A program made the translations under genes and the position numbers. This document shows, piece after piece, positions 45,283 to 53,722 of a stretch of DNA of 64,000 nucleotides (positions are counted from its first letter, which is position 1; the number at the start of each line of letters is the position of its first letter). Below the pieces are notes generated by a model. The model made no database searches, had not been told where the DNA came from, and worked only from the letters and a program-made list of their open reading frames with translations. This DNA is from Nocardioides guangzhouensis (lineage in GTDB: Bacteria; Actinomycetota; Actinomycetes; Propionibacteriales; Nocardioidaceae): NCBI RefSeq assembly GCF_004519545.1, contig NZ_SDKM01000006.1, positions 1 to 64,000 of the forward strand. Reading direction: 5' to 3'.

Positions 45283-46010
45283 GCGCTCCCGTCATCGGCC
45301 TGACCACCTACCGCGAGGACGCGGCCTGGGGGGTCTGGCAGCAGACCGCCGACGTGCTGCCGCACGCCTACGCGCTGGCCGTCGAGGCCACCGGTGGGGT
45401 GCCGGTGCTGCTGCCCCCGGTGACCCAGGTCGGTGCCGCGGACGCCCTGATGGCGCGGCTGGACGGGCTGGTGATCAGCGGCGGCGCCGACGTCGACCCC
45501 GACCGGTACGGCGCCGAGCCGCACCCGCAGACCAGCAACTGGCGGCCGGACCGGGACGCGTGGGAGGTGGCGCTGCTCGACGCGGCCGAGGCCGCCGGGC
45601 TGCCGGTGCTCGGCGTCTGCCGGGGCATGCAGCTCATGGCCGTCCACGCGGGCGGGCACCTGCACCAGCACACGCCCGACCTGGTGGACCACGAGGAGCA
45701 CAGCCCCGGCGGCGACGTGTTCGGCGATATCGAGGTGGACACGGTCCCCGGGACCCGCCTGTCCGCGCTGGTCGGCGACCGGCTGACCGTGAGCTGCCAC
45801 CACCACCAGTCGGTGGACCGGTTCCCCGGGTTCGTCGCGTCCGCGCGGGCCGCGGACGGCACCCTGGAGGCGATGGAGGCCCCGGGTGACCGATTCTGCC
45901 TGGCCGTGCAGTGGCACCCGGAGACCGCCGCCGACGTGGGGCTGCTGGCCGGGCTCGTGCGGGCGGCGTCCGAGTTCGCGGCCGCCCGGCGCGCACCCGC
46001 CGACGCCTGA
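45279..46010 (+). CDS. Gamma-glutamyl-GABA hydrolase-like class I amidotransferase (PuuD type)
   Basis: A 243-residue class I glutamine-amidotransferase-fold hydrolase. The nucleophilic Cys is in LGVCRGMQLM and the catalytic His and Glu in VQWHPETAAD. GLVISGGADVDPDRYG is typical of the PuuD family, which cleaves gamma-glutamyl amides to release glutamate and the processed amine. Coupled to the dehydrogenase by a 4-base GTGA overlap, it closes the plus-strand operon and recycles the glutamate used by the ligase. Confidence 0.9.
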   Translation: MSAPVIGLTTYREDAAWGVWQQTADVLPHAYALAVEATGGVPVLLPPVTQVGAADALMARLDGLVISGGADVDPDRYGAEPHPQTSNWRPDRDAWEVALLDAAEAAGLPVLGVCRGMQLMAVHAGGHLHQHTPDLVDHEEHSPGGDVFGDIEVDTVPGTRLSALVGDRLTVSCHHHQSVDRFPGFVASARAADGTLEAMEAPGDRFCLAVQWHPETAADVGLLAGLVRAASEFAAARRAPADA

Positions 46011-46022
46011 CAGACTGCGGGC

Positions 46023-46967
46023 ATGACCGACGAGCAGGACGTCCTCGGCGCGCCGTACACGACGGAGATGATCGAGCTCCCCGACGACGCCGAGGGGCCG
46101 GTCCACGCGACCCTGGTCCGGCGCCGCGCCGAGCAGCCCACCTCCCGTGCGGTGCTGCACGTGCACGGGTTCGCGGACTACTTCTTCCAGACGTCGTACG
46201 CCGAGTGGTGGAACGAGCGTGGCTACGACTTCTACGCGATCGACCTGCGGAAGTACGGCCGCTCCCTCGGCGAGCATCAGACGCCCAACTACGTCGCCGA
46301 CCTGCGGGAGTACTTCCCGGAGCTGGACGAGGCCTGGGACCGGGTCACCGGCCGCGACGAGCACGACCACGTCGTCCTCAGTGCGCACTCGACGGGCGGG
46401 CTGACCCTCCCGCTGTGGGCCGCCGACCGCAAGCCCGACCTGGCCGGGATGGTGCTGAACTCACCGTGGTTCGACCTGCAGGGGTCCCTGTTCAACCGCA
46501 CCGTGGGCACCGAGATCCTCAAGCAGGTCGGCAAGCGGCAGCCCATGCGCATCATCCCGCGCACGGTCTCCGGGCTCTACGCTCGCAGCCTGCACCGCGA
46601 CCACGAGGGCGAGTTCGACTTCGACGTCGCGTGGAAGCCGATCGAGAGCTGGCCCGTGTACGCCGGGTGGCTGCGCGCGATCCGGCAGGGTCATGCGGAC
46701 CTGCACCGCGGCATCGAGGTCGGCTGCCCGGTGCTGGTGCTCACCTCGGGCGCGACCGCGTGGCCCAAGGAGATGGGCGAGGACGTGCACGGGCACGACA
46801 TCGTGCTGGAGGTCGACCAGATCCGCCGCTGGGCGCCGTCGCTGGGGCGGCACGTCACGCTGGTGTCGATCGACGGCGCCCGTCACGACGTCGTGCTCTC
46901 CCGCGAGCCGGTGCGCTCCCGCGTCTACGACGAGATCGCCCGCTGGCACGCGGCGTACGTCGGCTGA
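46023..46967 (+). CDS. Alpha/beta hydrolase
   Basis: A 314-residue serine hydrolase. HVHGFADYFFQ forms the oxyanion-hole region, the nucleophile elbow is SAHSTGG (A-H-S-T-G in place of GxSxG), and the catalytic His lies in IDGARHDVVLS near the C-terminus. It resembles monoacylglycerol-lipase/lysophospholipase-like enzymes. ATG 46023 stands six bases after CAGACT, so it may have its own leaderless promoter despite being only 12 bases from the puuD-like stop. Substrate unknown. Confidence 0.88.
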   Translation: MTDEQDVLGAPYTTEMIELPDDAEGPVHATLVRRRAEQPTSRAVLHVHGFADYFFQTSYAEWWNERGYDFYAIDLRKYGRSLGEHQTPNYVADLREYFPELDEAWDRVTGRDEHDHVVLSAHSTGGLTLPLWAADRKPDLAGMVLNSPWFDLQGSLFNRTVGTEILKQVGKRQPMRIIPRTVSGLYARSLHRDHEGEFDFDVAWKPIESWPVYAGWLRAIRQGHADLHRGIEVGCPVLVLTSGATAWPKEMGEDVHGHDIVLEVDQIRRWAPSLGRHVTLVSIDGARHDVVLSREPVRSRVYDEIARWHAAYVG

Positions 46968-46968
46968 C

Positions 46969-47036
46969 GGGATAGTCCCAAACCCTCGAGGGGTTCCGGC
47001 GCGCCTGAGGACCCCTCGAACGTTTGGGACTATCCC
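46969..47036. terminator. Long hairpin after the alpha/beta hydrolase gene
   Basis: GGGATAGTCCCAAA (46969-46982) pairs perfectly with TTTGGGACTATCCC (47023-47036); the interior (CCCTCGAGGGGTTCC against GGACCCCTCGA) pairs further with small bulges. Confidence 0.75.
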
Positions 47037-47046
47037 GAGAGACGGC

Positions 47047-47160
47047 TCAGAGGCCGCCGCCGGCCCGGTCGCCCCGGCGCATGTCCCGGGCCCGCTGCCG
47101 ACCGACGTTGTCGCTGATCCCGACGCCCTGCTCGACCCGGTACCTCGTCCCCGGCCGACG
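47047..47160 (-). pseudogene. Possible coding remnant, unidentified
   Basis: Between two hairpins the minus strand reads TRYRVEQGVGISDNVGRQRA and RDMRRGDRAGGGL before a stop at 47047. The composition looks like protein, but the frame has no start codon and is closed by a stop within the upstream hairpin. I do not recognise it. Confidence 0.25.
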
Positions 47161-47169
47161 GCGGGATCC

Positions 47170-47217
47170 TCCCCAACGAAATGGCTGTCGGAGAGAGCAC
47201 GACCATTTCGTTGGGGA
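47170..47217. terminator. 15-bp perfect inverted repeat before the TauE-like gene
   Basis: TCCCCAACGAAATGG (47170-47184) and its reverse complement (47203-47217) enclose 18 bases. With the hairpin at 46969 it fills the gap between convergent genes. Confidence 0.7.
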
Positions 47218-47242
47218 CTATCCGAAGCGAGGCAGGGGATGG

Positions 47243-48004
47243 TCAGACGAGGAAGCTGACGACGGCGACGATGCCGACCACGACGATGACCGCGCGGAGG
47301 CCGGCGGCGGGCAGGCGGCGGCCCCAGGTGGCGCCGATCTGGCCGCCGACGACCGAGCCGAGGGCGATCAGGCCGGCCACGGTCCAGTCGACGTGGGCCA
47401 TCACGATGAACAGCACCGCGGCCACGCCGTTGACGATCAGGGCGAGGACGTTCTTGGTGGCGTTGGACCGCTGGAGCGAGTCGGGTACGCCGATGCCGAG
47501 GATCGCCATCAGCAGCACGCCCTGGGCGGCCCCGAAGTAGCCGCCGTACACGCCGGTCAGGAAGACCAGCGGCCAGACCCACCAGGCACCGTGGTCGGGC
47601 AGCCCGCCGCGGGCGTCGTGGCGCCGCGCCACCCACGCGGACACGCGCGGCTGGAACACCACGAGGATGCAGCCGAGGACGATCAGCGCCGGCACGATCG
47701 CCGAGAAGGCCTCCTCGGGGAGCACCAGCAGGAGCAGCGCCCCGGCGATGCCACCGACCAGCGACGCCGGGCCGAGGCGGAGCAGCCGGGACCGCTGCCC
47801 CTCGAGCTCGCGGCGGTAGCCGATGGTGCCCGAGAGGGTGCCCGGGACCAGGCCGACGGTGTTGGAGACGTTCGCGGTGACCGGGGGTACGCCGAACGCC
47901 AGGAGGGTCGGGAACGTGATCAACGTCCCCGACCCCACCACGGTGTTGATGGTCCCGGCGGCGACCCCGGCCAGCGTGATCGCCAGTGCTTCGAACAGCG
48001 TCAC
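47243..48004 (-). CDS. TauE/SafE-family membrane transporter
   Basis: A 253-residue integral membrane protein with about eight hydrophobic segments in two halves, the TauE/SafE (sulfite exporter-like) layout: AGTINTVVGSGTLITFPTLL near the N-terminus and GYFGAAQGVLLMAIL with NATKNVLALIVN in the second half. Members export sulfite, sulfoacetate or other organic anions; the substrate here is unknown. ATG 48004 overlaps the stop of the SPFH gene by four bases, so it is the second gene of that unit. Confidence 0.9.
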   Translation of the reverse strand: MTLFEALAITLAGVAAGTINTVVGSGTLITFPTLLAFGVPPVTANVSNTVGLVPGTLSGTIGYRRELEGQRSRLLRLGPASLVGGIAGALLLLVLPEEAFSAIVPALIVLGCILVVFQPRVSAWVARRHDARGGLPDHGAWWVWPLVFLTGVYGGYFGAAQGVLLMAILGIGVPDSLQRSNATKNVLALIVNGVAAVLFIVMAHVDWTVAGLIALGSVVGGQIGATWGRRLPAAGLRAVIVVVGIVAVVSFLV

Positions 48005-49182
48005 TGCGTGGGCTGCTCCCCGGCGTCCGGAGGCGGGTCACCCGGCATCGGGTCGGTCAGCGGGTCCCCGGCGGGGCCACCGAACGAACCGGCCGCGCTC
48101 GGAGGCGGCGTACCGGATCCCTTGCCGGGGTTCGCGGCGGAGGCGGCCTCGGCGATCGCCGCCTCCACGGCGGCGTTGGTGTTGCTCAGCTCGCGGTCGA
48201 CGGAGTCCCGGGTCGCGATCGGCTCGCTGGAGCCCATGTCGACCCGCTTGCGCGGCCCGCCGGACTCCTTCGGGATGCCCGCGACCTCGTGGATCGAGGA
48301 GCCGAGGCCCTCGAGCGCCTTGGTGATCTCGGAGGGGATCACCCAGACCTTGTTGGCGTTGCCCTCGGCGATCTTCGGCATCATCTGGAGGTACTGGTAG
48401 GCCAGCAGCGACTGGTCCGGCTGCCCGTCGTGGATCGCCTGGAACACCGTCTGGATCGCCTGCCCCTCACCCTGCGCCCGCAGGATCGCCGCCTCGCGGT
48501 CGGCCTGCGCCCGCAGGATCTGCGACTCGCGGTCACCCTCGGCGGACAGGATCGCGGACTGCTTCTGGCCCTCGGCGGTGAGGATCGCGGACTGGCGCTG
48601 GCCCTCGGCGGTGAGGATCGCGGCGCGCTTGTCGCGGTCGGCGCGCATCTGCTTCTCCATCGAGTCCTTGATCGACGGCGGCGGGTCGATGCCCTTGATC
48701 TCCACGCGGTTCACACGGATGCCCCACTTGCCGGTGGCCTCGTCGAGGACGCCGCGCAGGCCGGAGTTGATCATCTCGCGGCTGGTCAGCGTCTCCTCGA
48801 GGTCCATGCCACCGACGATGTTGCGCAGCGTGGTCATGGTGAGCTGCTCGACGGCCTGGATGTAGTTGGCGATCTCGTACGTCGCGGCGACCGGGTCGGT
48901 GACCTGGAAGTAGATGACGGTGTCGATCGAGACCACGAGGTTGTCCTCGGTGATCACCGGCTGCGGCGGGAACGAGACCACCTGCTCGCGCAGGTCGATG
49001 AGGTAGCGGACGCGGTCGATGAACGGGACGATGATGTTCAGTCCCGCGGGCATCGTCTCCTTGTACTTGCCGAACCGCTCCACGATGCCGGCACGCGCCT
49101 GCGGGACGATCCGCACCGTCTTGGCGAGGGTCACCGCCACCAGCAGCATCAGCAGGACCAGTACGACCAGAGCGGCTGTCAT
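48001..49182 (-). CDS. SPFH/Band 7 (stomatin-like) membrane protein
   Basis: A 393-residue membrane scaffold protein. One N-terminal helix (1-20, ALVVLVLLMLLVAVTLA) is followed by the SPFH domain (VPQARAGIVERFGKYKETM, PFIDRVRYLIDLREQ, SIDTVIYFQVTDP) and a coiled coil with near-repeats AILTAEGQRQS, AILTAEGQKQS, AILSAEGDRES. The last 110 residues are Pro/Gly/Ser-rich. Stomatin-like proteins cluster in membrane microdomains and typically pair with NfeD proteins, as here (the NfeD gene is 78 bases upstream). Confidence 0.93.
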   Translation of the reverse strand: MTAALVVLVLLMLLVAVTLAKTVRIVPQARAGIVERFGKYKETMPAGLNIIVPFIDRVRYLIDLREQVVSFPPQPVITEDNLVVSIDTVIYFQVTDPVAATYEIANYIQAVEQLTMTTLRNIVGGMDLEETLTSREMINSGLRGVLDEATGKWGIRVNRVEIKGIDPPPSIKDSMEKQMRADRDKRAAILTAEGQRQSAILTAEGQKQSAILSAEGDRESQILRAQADREAAILRAQGEGQAIQTVFQAIHDGQPDQSLLAYQYLQMMPKIAEGNANKVWVIPSEITKALEGLGSSIHEVAGIPKESGGPRKRVDMGSSEPIATRDSVDRELSNTNAAVEAAIAEAASAANPGKGSGTPPPSAAGSFGGPAGDPLTDPMPGDPPPDAGEQPTQ

Positions 49183-49260
49183 GCGTTCGTTCCTCTCAGG
49201 GGTGGGTGGCGGTGCGATGCCCGCCGTGGTGCTGCGTCAAACCTCGTCGTCACGGCCCGG

Positions 49261-49722
49261 TCAGGACTCCAGCCTGGGGACCGGGTGCACGAGGGCGGTG
49301 GCGCCTTTGATCTGGAGGACGTCGACGGTCTCTCCGGGCTCGATCACGAGCGTGTCGTCGTAGGGCTGGGCCGACCAGATCTCCCCCGCCAGCTTGATCC
49401 GGCCGGGGTTCATCGCGGTGATCCGTTCCGTGACCAGACCCTGCTGGCCGACCAGCTTGCCGTGCCCGAGCGCGAGGTCCGGTCCCTGGTGGAGCCGCTT
49501 CACGACGTTCGGGCGGACCACGACCAGCGCGGCCAGGGCCGCGGCCGAGGCAAGGATCACCTGGGCCACGAACGGAGCGCCGAGCAACGCGGCGATCATG
49601 CCGACGGCGGCGCCACCTGCCAGCATCAGGAGCACGAAGTCCAGGCTGAACATCTCCGCGACCCCGAGCAGGATCGTCAGACCCAGCCAGGTCTCGAAGG
49701 CATGGTCCTTCAGCCACTCCAT
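49261..49722 (-). CDS. NfeD-family membrane protein
   Basis: A 153-residue short NfeD: two to three hydrophobic segments (about 10-75) followed by an OB-fold domain (GKLVGQQGLVTERI, AGEIWSAQPYDDTLVIEPGE in part). Short NfeD proteins act with an adjacent SPFH protein in membrane organisation. ATG 49722 is six bases after TAGGGT with no Shine-Dalgarno sequence, which marks the beginning of the NfeD-SPFH-TauE unit. Confidence 0.92.
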   Translation of the reverse strand: MEWLKDHAFETWLGLTILLGVAEMFSLDFVLLMLAGGAAVGMIAALLGAPFVAQVILASAAALAALVVVRPNVVKRLHQGPDLALGHGKLVGQQGLVTERITAMNPGRIKLAGEIWSAQPYDDTLVIEPGETVDVLQIKGATALVHPVPRLES

Positions 49723-49728
49723 GCGTCG

Positions 49729-49734
49729 ACCCTA
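49729..49734 (-). promoter_or_regulatory. -10 hexamer of the leaderless nfeD transcript
   Basis: On the minus strand TAGGGT lies six bases before ATG 49722. Confidence 0.55.
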
Positions 49735-49803
49735 TCCGCTGGACGGTTGCTGCGCGGCCGTTCCGCGGCGGCTGCGGGACCGTGTCGCGAGCGGGTGTTC
49801 GGC

Positions 49804-50604
49804 TCAGCCGCTGTGCCGGCCGACCCGGCGCCGGGCGGTCCAGCGCGCGTCCTCGTGGGACACCTGGAGGGACATGCCGAAGGTGTCGCTCAGCGCCTCG
49901 GCGGTGACGACCTCCTCGACCGGCCCGGACGCGACGACGCGTCCTTCGCGCAGCAGCATGCCGTGGGTGAAGCCTGGCGGGATCTCCTCGACGTGGTGGG
50001 AGACCAGGACGGTGGCCGGCGACATCTCGTCCATCGCCAGCACCGACAGGGTGGAGACCAGGTCCTCGCGGCCGCCGAGGTCGAGCCCGGCCGCGGGCTC
50101 GTCGAGCAGCAGCAGCTCGGGGTCGGTCATCAGCGCGCGAGCGATCTGCACCCGCTTGCGCTCGCCCTCGGACAGGGTGCCGAAGGTGCGGTCGAGCAGC
50201 GCCTTCGCCCCGACCTCGATCAGCAGCGCGTTGGCCCGTCCGTGGTCGAGGTCGTCGTACTCCTCGCGCCAGCGCCCGACCACGCCGTACGACGCGGAGA
50301 CGACGACGTCGCGCACCTTCTCGTGGCGCGGGATCCGCTCCCCCAGCGCCGCGCTGGTCAGGCCGATGCGGGGGCGGAGCTCGAAGACGTCGACGGTGCC
50401 GAGCACCTCACCGAGGATCCCGGCCACGCCCGACGTCGGGTGGATCTGCGCGGCGGCGACCTGGAGCAGGGTGGTCTTGCCGGCCCCGTTGGGGCCGAGG
50501 ACGACCCAGCGCTCGTCCTCCTCGACGGTCCAGTTGACCGCGTCGAGCAGGGTGGCGTTGCCGCGGCGCACGGTGACGTCGGCGAACTCCAGCACGGCGG
50601 TCAT
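49804..50604 (-). CDS. ABC transporter ATP-binding protein
   Basis: A 266-residue ABC ATPase with Walker A LGPNGAGKTTL, signature LSEGERKRVQIARAL, Walker B LLLLDEPAAGLDL and H-loop SHHVEEI. Stand-alone proteins with this HHVEEI pattern resemble the ModF/YlmA group of ABC ATPases, which lack a dedicated membrane subunit nearby; none is seen here. ATG 50604 was preferred to ATG 50616 because the latter is inside the TATGGT hexamer that precedes 50604 by seven bases. Confidence 0.9.
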   Translation of the reverse strand: MTAVLEFADVTVRRGNATLLDAVNWTVEEDERWVVLGPNGAGKTTLLQVAAAQIHPTSGVAGILGEVLGTVDVFELRPRIGLTSAALGERIPRHEKVRDVVVSASYGVVGRWREEYDDLDHGRANALLIEVGAKALLDRTFGTLSEGERKRVQIARALMTDPELLLLDEPAAGLDLGGREDLVSTLSVLAMDEMSPATVLVSHHVEEIPPGFTHGMLLREGRVVASGPVEEVVTAEALSDTFGMSLQVSHEDARWTARRRVGRHSG

Positions 50605-50611
50605 GCAGGAA

Positions 50612-50636
50612 ACCATAGAGGTAGCCCGCCTACGCT
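50612..50636. promoter_or_regulatory. Back-to-back leaderless promoters
   Basis: TATGGT (minus strand, 50617-50612) is seven bases before ATG 50604; TACGCT (plus strand, 50631-50636) is six bases before ATG 50643. Confidence 0.55.
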
Positions 50637-50642
50637 TCGGGC

Positions 50643-51392
50643 ATGCCCACGCCGCTGCCCCACGACGCCGCCCGGATGGCCTGGTGGCTCTCGGCCTGGT
50701 TGCGCGGGGACGCGGGCCCGGACGACGTGCTCGACCACGTGGTCGGGGACGACGCGGCGCACGACGTGGCCGGGCTGGACGGTGGCGGCGCGGCTGCCGG
50801 TGAGAGCGTGCCGCTGGTGCTGGCGCTGGGGAGGTTCCGGGCGGCCGGGGCCCGGTCCGCGGGCCTGGCGCTGCCCGCTCCCGGAGACCCGGTGGGGCTG
50901 GGCGGGCCGCGGGCGTTCAACGCCGCGGCACTGGACGCCGGCGAGGCTGTGGTCCTGGAGGGAGCCGACCTGGGCCTGGTGCCGTACCGGGCCGGCGCCG
51001 GCGTCGTGTGGCAGGCGCTGCCCGCGGCGCGGCGGCCGCTCGCCGACCTCGGCGAGGCCAACCGCGGGCTGCGGGCCGGGCTGTCGCAGAGCGCCGACGT
51101 GCTGGCCGCGCTGGACGTGGCCCGCTGGCGGCCCGAGGTGGCCGACGAGCTGATGGACCTCCGGCACCGCGCGACGTACGACGCTCCGGCCGGGACCCCG
51201 CCCCGCGCGGTCGAGCTCGCCGGCCGCGCGCTCCAGGCGATCGGCATCGTGGAGCTGGCGCTCGAGGACCACGGCGGCGCGGCCACCGCCCAGGAGATCA
51301 TGCGCCGCGAGGACGCGCTGCGCCCGCTCGACGCCGCCGGGCGCCGGGCCCTGGTCGCGGCCTGCTCGCCGGAGGTCTGGCCGCCGGCCTGA
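50643..51392 (+). CDS. Conserved hypothetical actinobacterial protein
   Basis: A 249-residue soluble, Ala-rich protein with no membrane segment, signal peptide or metal-binding motif. Residues 1-60 include a helix MAWWLSAWLRGDAGPDDVLD; the middle has GLVPYRAGAGVVWQAL; the C-terminal half is helical with ELMDLRHRATYDAPAGTPPRA. I recognise it only as an actinobacterial protein of unknown role. Its promoter is back to back with that of the ABC ATPase. Confidence 0.75.
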   Translation: MPTPLPHDAARMAWWLSAWLRGDAGPDDVLDHVVGDDAAHDVAGLDGGGAAAGESVPLVLALGRFRAAGARSAGLALPAPGDPVGLGGPRAFNAAALDAGEAVVLEGADLGLVPYRAGAGVVWQALPAARRPLADLGEANRGLRAGLSQSADVLAALDVARWRPEVADELMDLRHRATYDAPAGTPPRAVELAGRALQAIGIVELALEDHGGAATAQEIMRREDALRPLDAAGRRALVAACSPEVWPPA

Positions 51393-51407
51393 CGGGTCGC
51401 GAGGCGC

Positions 51408-51764
51408 TCAGTCGCTCTGGAAGACGCCGAGCACGGTGCCGGCCGGGTCGGCGAACGTGAACCGCCGGCCGCCCGAGTAGGCCTCGACGGGCGTGACGAC
51501 GCGACCACCCGTGGTCTCGACCGCGGCCAGCGACGCGTCGACGTCGTCGGAGGTCAGCAGCACCAGCGCCCCGCCCGGCCCGCCGCTGTTGCTGGTGTTG
51601 AGCCCGCCGACCTCGCCGTCACCCGACGACGCCCGGATCCCGGCGTACGTCGGGCCGTAGTCGTCGACGGACCACCCGAAGGCCGCCGCGTAGAACGCCG
51701 TGGACACCGCGAGGTCGTCGGCGGCGAGCTCGACGTCAGCGATGGTGTGGTGTGTGCTCTCCAT
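51408..51764 (-). CDS. VOC-superfamily (glyoxalase-like) protein
   Basis: A 118-residue single VOC module (two beta-alpha-beta-beta-beta units): VELAADDLAVSTAFYAAAFGW at the N-terminus and RFTFADPAGTVLGVFQSD at the end. It resembles small glyoxalase/bleomycin-resistance-like proteins whose substrates cannot be guessed. ATG 51764 is 62 bases from the divergent serB start. Its 3' end lies 16 bases from the convergent hypothetical gene. Confidence 0.88.
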   Translation of the reverse strand: MESTHHTIADVELAADDLAVSTAFYAAAFGWSVDDYGPTYAGIRASSGDGEVGGLNTSNSGGPGGALVLLTSDDVDASLAAVETTGGRVVTPVEAYSGGRRFTFADPAGTVLGVFQSD

Positions 51765-51826
51765 GCGGCCACGCTACGAGCGCCCACCGACAACGTGCAC
51801 CCGACGGGGATAGCCTCGGCGACGAC

Positions 51827-53071
51827 ATGAGCACGGACATCGACGCGCCGGGCCACGAGCCCGCGGAGCAGCCCAGGACCCTGCTGATCACGCTCACCGG
51901 GACGGACCGGCCGGGCGTGACCTCCAGCATCTTCAGCGCGCTCTCCGGGGCCGGCGTCGAGGTGCTCGACATCGAGCAGATCGTGCTCCGCCGCCGGCTG
52001 GTCCTCGGTGTGCTGGTGACCGCGCCGCGGGACTGGAAGAAGCTGCGGGACGCCGTCGAGCGCACCGCTGCCGACCTCGGGATGTCCGTCGAGGTGGACC
52101 GGGGCGTCGGCGACAACACCGCCCGCAAGGACGGCCGCAGCCACGTCACCATCATCGGCGCCCCGCTGCGGGCCTCGGCGATGGCAGCGATGGCCGGCCG
52201 GATCGCCGACGCCGGCGCGAACATCGACCGGATCGAGCGGATGGCCCGCTACCCGGTCACCGCGATCGAGCTGCACGTCTCGGGCGTCGAGCCGGACAAG
52301 CTGCGGACCTCGCTGGTCGAGGAGGCGTCCCGCCAGTCCGTCGACGTGGCCGTGCAGCCGGCGAACCTGATGCGCCGCGGCATGCGCCTGATCGTGATGG
52401 ACGTCGACTCCACGCTGGTCCAGGGCGAGGTCATCGAGATGCTCGCCTCCCGGGTCGGCTGCGAGGCCGAGGTCGCCCGGGTGACCGAGCAGGCGATGCG
52501 CGGCGAGGTCGACTTCGAGGAGTCGTTGCGGGCCCGCGTCGCGCTGCTCGAGGGGCTGGAGGTCTCGGCGCTGGACGACGTCTACGAACAGCTCGACTAC
52601 GCTCCCGGGGCGCGCACGATGGTCCGCACCCTCAAGAGGCTCGGCTACCGGTTCGCGATGGTCTCCGGCGGCTTCACCGCGGTCACCGACCGGATCGCCG
52701 AGGACCTCGGCTTCGACTTCGCGCACGCCAACGAGCTCGAGGTCGTGGACGGCCGGCTCACCGGCCGGATCGTCGGCGACGTCGTCGACCGGGCCGGCAA
52801 GGCCGCCGCGCTGCGCCGGTTCGCGGCCGAGGTGGGGGTCCCCGAGGGCGCGGTGATCGCGATCGGCGACGGCGCCAACGACCTCGACATGCTCTCCGCC
52901 GCCGGGCTGGGCATCGCCTACAACGCCAAGCCGGTGGTGCAGCAGGCTGCCCACACCGCCGTCAACGTGCCGTACCTCGACACGATCATGTACCTCCTCG
53001 GGATCTCCCGGGAGGAGGTCGTCGCCGCGGACGCCGACGCCGGGATCGTGACGCCGGCACCTCCGGTGTAG
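51827..53071 (+). CDS. serB: Phosphoserine phosphatase
   Basis: Last step of serine biosynthesis, hydrolysis of O-phosphoserine. The 414-residue protein has two ACT domains (about 18-90, beginning LLITLTGTDRPGVTSSIFSAL, and 103-175) followed by the HAD phosphatase: DVDSTLVQGE (nucleophile motif, near 192), MVSGGFTAVTD and AIGDGANDLDMLSAAGLG. This ACT-ACT-HAD layout is that of mycobacterial SerB2, in which the ACT domains sense serine. ATG 51827 follows TAGCCT by ten bases. Confidence 0.95.
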   Translation: MSTDIDAPGHEPAEQPRTLLITLTGTDRPGVTSSIFSALSGAGVEVLDIEQIVLRRRLVLGVLVTAPRDWKKLRDAVERTAADLGMSVEVDRGVGDNTARKDGRSHVTIIGAPLRASAMAAMAGRIADAGANIDRIERMARYPVTAIELHVSGVEPDKLRTSLVEEASRQSVDVAVQPANLMRRGMRLIVMDVDSTLVQGEVIEMLASRVGCEAEVARVTEQAMRGEVDFEESLRARVALLEGLEVSALDDVYEQLDYAPGARTMVRTLKRLGYRFAMVSGGFTAVTDRIAEDLGFDFAHANELEVVDGRLTGRIVGDVVDRAGKAAALRRFAAEVGVPEGAVIAIGDGANDLDMLSAAGLGIAYNAKPVVQQAAHTAVNVPYLDTIMYLLGISREEVVAADADAGIVTPAPPV

Positions 53072-53085
53072 GGCCGCCGGTGTCC

Positions 53086-53117
53086 GCAGGATTCCCCGGT
53101 GGACCGGGGAATCCTGC
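53086..53117. terminator. Perfect inverted repeat after serB
   Basis: GCAGGATTCCCCGGT (53086-53100), two bases, then its exact reverse complement. It lies between the convergent serB and sixA 3' ends. Confidence 0.75.
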
Positions 53118-53200
53118 ACATGACGGGCGAAGTTCCGGCCGACAAGCGCAAGAACTGCCCGTCAAGTCAGGCCGATGCGGGCGTACGGCGCGAGCCCGCT

Positions 53201-53716
53201 TCAGCCGCGGCCGACGTGGAAGGCGCGGAGGGTGGCGCCGCTCATCTCGAGCTCCGCCCACGACCCGTCGTGGGCGAGCACCGCGACCGCCGTGGTCGGG
53301 AACCCTTCGGCCATCGCGCTCGACGCGCCGGCGTCGCCCTCGCCGTCCTCCAGCATCTGGGCGAGGAAGGCCATCGTCGGGTTGTGCCCGATCACGAGCA
53401 GCGTGGTCACCTCGTCGGAGGTCTCGCGCAGCAGGTCGAGGGCGGTCTCCGGCCCCGCGGCGTACAGCGAGTCGTCGAACACCGGCTCGACGGCGTACGC
53501 CGCGCCCTCCGCCAGGCTCTCCCAGGTGTCCCGGGTGCGGGCGGCGGACGAGACCAGGACCCGGTCCGGGACCACGCCGAAGCCGGCCAGCCAGTCCCCG
53601 GCCTCGCCCGCGTCCGCCCGCCCCGCGTCGGTGAGGCGGCGCTCGTGGTCGGTGGCGGCGGACGGTTCGGCCTTGGCGTGCCGGATGATCACCAGCACGC
53701 GGGAGACGGAGTTCAC
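53201..53716 (-). CDS. sixA: SixA-type histidine phosphatase
   Basis: A 171-residue phosphohistidine-type phosphatase of the histidine phosphatase superfamily. The catalytic arm is VIIRHAKAEPS and the second histidine is in LLVIGHNPTMAFL; LVSSAARTRDTWE carries the conserved Arg. It lacks the longer C-terminal region of phosphoglycerate mutases. GTG 53716 is six bases after CAGAGT. It is divergent from the cyanophycinase gene with 34 bases between starts. Target protein unknown. Confidence 0.88.
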   Translation of the reverse strand: MNSVSRVLVIIRHAKAEPSAATDHERRLTDAGRADAGEAGDWLAGFGVVPDRVLVSSAARTRDTWESLAEGAAYAVEPVFDDSLYAAGPETALDLLRETSDEVTTLLVIGHNPTMAFLAQMLEDGEGDAGASSAMAEGFPTTAVAVLAHDGSWAELEMSGATLRAFHVGRG

Positions 53717-53722
53717 GGGGCC

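Noticed and set aside
47986-51153. 1055-codon plus-strand open frame opposite SPFH, nfeD and ABC genes
   Set aside because: It crosses several real genes on the other strand and has no recognisable motif.
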